Shown here: positions 62,376 to 64,000 of the stretch, in pieces
Numbering within the stretch: position 1 is the stretch's first letter
Layout of the letters: each line of letters starts with the position of its first letter
Program-made: the position numbers and the translations under genes
Notes under the pieces: model-generated
Told to the model about the DNA's origin: nothing
Databases searched by the model: none
Seen by the model: the letters and a program-made list of their open reading frames with translations, nothing else
DNA from: Pedobacter changchengzhani
GTDB lineage: Bacteria; Bacteroidota; Bacteroidia; Sphingobacteriales; Sphingobacteriaceae
Direction: 5' to 3'
DNA: 64,000 bases
Assembly (NCBI RefSeq): GCF_004354365.1
Contig: NZ_SJCY01000005.1
Span: 1 to 64,000 of the forward strand

Positions 62376-64000
62376 ATGATGAGATTAAAAAAGCAATTAA
62401 TTATAGTTTCTGCTTTAATGCTAACGCAAAGTGCATTTGTTTCAGCTCAAGCTGTTTTGCCTCCGGTTTTTAAAGCGGGCGATTATCATACCGAAAAAGA
62501 TAACCGTGCTAAAGTTTACCTTACGCCTACGCGTATCGTTTGGCAATCAGATGAGAGTGGAAAGTATGTAAACAATGCGAAGAGACTTTTGCAAGCAGGT
62601 AACGGACAAGCAGAATTGGTAAATAAAGATTTAGTTGTTTTAAAAAACGATAAAGATCATAAAGCTAGTTTTTTATTAGATTTTGGCAAAGAAATACACG
62701 GTGGCTTACAGTTGGTTACTGGCATGATGAAAAAAAATGCACCAGTAAAAATACGGGTGCGTTTTGGCGAATCGGTAAGTGAAGCAATGGCTGAAATTGA
62801 TACTTTAAAAGGTGCTACCAACGACCATGCGATAAGAGATTTTACGCTAAATGTGCCTTGGTTGGGCGAGCTTGAAATTGGAAATACAGGTTATAGGTTT
62901 GTACGAATCGATTTGGTTGATGACGATGCCGAACTCCTTTTAAAAGAAGTGCGGGCAATGTTTATTTTTCGCGATATTCCTTATTTAGGGTCTTTTAAAA
63001 GTAGCGATGAAAGGCTAAATAAAATTTGGCTAACCGGTGCCTACACCGTACAATTAAATATGCAACAATACCTTTGGGATGGCCCAAAAAGAGACCGTTT
63101 GGTTTGGGTAGGCGATATGCACCCTGAAGTAATGACCATTAATAATGTTTTCGGCTATAACGATGTGGTACCAAAAAGCTTAAACTTAATAAAAGATGTA
63201 ACGCCTCTACCCGCTTGGATGAACGGAATTAGCTCGTATTCGATGTGGTGGGTGCGTATTCAACGAGAATTGTATCAATACCAAGGCAACCTCACTTACC
63301 TAAAACAGCAAAAGGATTATTTAGTACCGCTGTTAAACTTATTAATGAGCAAAGTTAAAAATGGCAGCGAAGATTTAGATGGCATGCGCTTTATGGATTG
63401 GCCAACTTTTGCGAATAAACCAGCTGTACACGCAGGCTTGCAAGCCATGATGGTGATGACACTTAACGATGGTGCACAATTATGTCGTGTTCTGGGCGAA
63501 ATAAAAACTGCCGAGAAATGCGAAGTAACCGTTGCCGAAATGAGAAAACACATACCTGATGCTGTTGGCAATAAACAGGCGGCATCTTTATTGGCTTTGG
63601 CTAATTTATTGCCTGCAAAACAAGCCGATGAAATTATTTCTGTTGGCGATACCAAAGACTTTTCTACTTTTTATGGCTATTACATGCTCGAAGCAAAAGC
63701 AAAAGCGGGTAACTATCAGGGTGCAATAAATAATATTAGGGATTATTGGGGCGGAATGTTGGATATGGGTGCTACTACTTTTTGGGAAGATTTTGATTTG
63801 AACTGGATGAAAAATGCTGGTAGAATTGATGAATTACTTCCTGAAGGTAAAATAGATATTCACGCCAGCTACGGTGCGTACAGTTACAAAAAACTTCGCC
63901 ATAGCTTATCGCACGGTTGGGCATCTGGGCCAACATCGTGGCTTACCGCACACGTTTTAGGCGTAGAAGTGATGGAGCCAGGCTGTAAAGTTTTAAAAAT
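62376..64000 (+). CDS. GH78-like alpha-L-rhamnosidase (truncated by window end)
   Basis: The frame starts with tandem ATGs one base after the GH106 stop and stays open to the window edge, giving 541 residues of an incomplete protein. A signal peptide ends at SAQA. Family parts are an N-terminal beta domain (FLLDFGKEIHGGLQLV, VRFGESVSEA, NTGYRFVRIDLV) and the (alpha/alpha)6 core with YLWDGPKRDRLVWVGDMHPE (the acidic GH78 motif). GATTFWEDFDLNW and LSHGWASGPTSWLTAHVLGVE follow. It would hydrolyse alpha-L-rhamnosides. It is co-transcribed with the GH106 gene, giving two rhamnosidases in one unit. Confidence 0.92.
   Translation, partial: MMRLKKQLIIVSALMLTQSAFVSAQAVLPPVFKAGDYHTEKDNRAKVYLTPTRIVWQSDESGKYVNNAKRLLQAGNGQAELVNKDLVVLKNDKDHKASFLLDFGKEIHGGLQLVTGMMKKNAPVKIRVRFGESVSEAMAEIDTLKGATNDHAIRDFTLNVPWLGELEIGNTGYRFVRIDLVDDDAELLLKEVRAMFIFRDIPYLGSFKSSDERLNKIWLTGAYTVQLNMQQYLWDGPKRDRLVWVGDMHPEVMTINNVFGYNDVVPKSLNLIKDVTPLPAWMNGISSYSMWWVRIQRELYQYQGNLTYLKQQKDYLVPLLNLLMSKVKNGSEDLDGMRFMDWPTFANKPAVHAGLQAMMVMTLNDGAQLCRVLGEIKTAEKCEVTVAEMRKHIPDAVGNKQAASLLALANLLPAKQADEIISVGDTKDFSTFYGYYMLEAKAKAGNYQGAINNIRDYWGGMLDMGATTFWEDFDLNWMKNAGRIDELLPEGKIDIHASYGAYSYKKLRHSLSHGWASGPTSWLTAHVLGVEVMEPGCKVLK

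Noticed and set aside
28585..64000. Ulvan-degradation locus
   Set aside because: Rhamnosidases and GH88 fit, but no sulfatase or ulvan lyase family is recognisable in the window.
28585..64000. A hybrid two-component or ECF sigma/anti-sigma regulator inside the PUL
   Set aside because: I found no such gene between 28585 and 64000, and neither SusC has an N-terminal STN signalling domain.

Overview
The window looks like a chromosomal segment of a free-living Bacteroidota, most likely a Pedobacter-like member of the Sphingobacteriaceae. The evidence is paired SusC/SusD genes, many signal-peptide and lipoprotein glycosidases, promoters resembling the Bacteroidota TTTG/TAnnTTTG type, AT-rich sequence, and almost no Shine-Dalgarno sites. 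The genus is an inference from gene content and style.

Layout. 1-1076: the end of an rRNA operon. It has one intact 5S gene and its terminator, then a tandem duplicate whose 5S copy is decayed and carries two inserted palindromes. 1077-9426: housekeeping and envelope genes: a secreted subtilisin-like protease, a minus-strand operon of two membrane glycosyltransferases and a polysaccharide deacetylase, an ArsR regulator with a luciferase-like oxidoreductase, MsrA, and a fatty acid desaturase. 9563-24551: a long plus-strand series. It starts with a GH95-like glycosidase, then a two-component system, a PepSY-like protein, a PAP2 phosphatase, an ArnT-like glycosyltransferase, a TolC/adaptor/RND efflux pump, a second PAP2 phosphatase, a YncE-like propeller and a fatty acid hydroxylase. 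The core resembles an envelope-remodelling and efflux operon with its own sensor.

24598-25949: an L-rhamnose mutarotase diverging from an AraC regulator. 26132-28532: an AT-rich accessory segment bounded by a 77-bp direct repeat. It contains a frameshifted IS1595-type transposase fragment fused to a JAB-like domain fragment, two small secreted proteins and a short C-terminal remnant.

28585 to the window end: a large polysaccharide utilisation locus (PUL). It holds a PhyH dioxygenase and a TIM-barrel isomerase, two GH2 enzymes, an unrecognised lipoprotein, two SusC/SusD pairs, a GH99/GH71-like lipoprotein, GH92, an alginate-lyase-family protein, GH3, a GH43_24/34-like enzyme, GH88, GH106 and a truncated GH78. 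Rhamnosidases (GH78, GH106), an unsaturated-glucuronyl hydrolase, beta-galactosidase-type GH2 enzymes and a GH43 with the QAHGGG motif together suggest a rhamnose- and glucuronate-capped galactan, such as type II arabinogalactan or gum. No sulfatase is present. SusC/D would import oligomers, surface and periplasmic enzymes would trim them, and the mutarotase would feed rhamnose catabolism.

The strongest new observation is a 20-bp motif, GCAGGACRGNNCAKGTTGCC. It lies exactly 18 bp upstream of a TAnnTTYR-type -7 box at four places, before the second GH2 gene, both susC genes and the GH106 gene. It looks like the operator/promoter of one PUL regulon.
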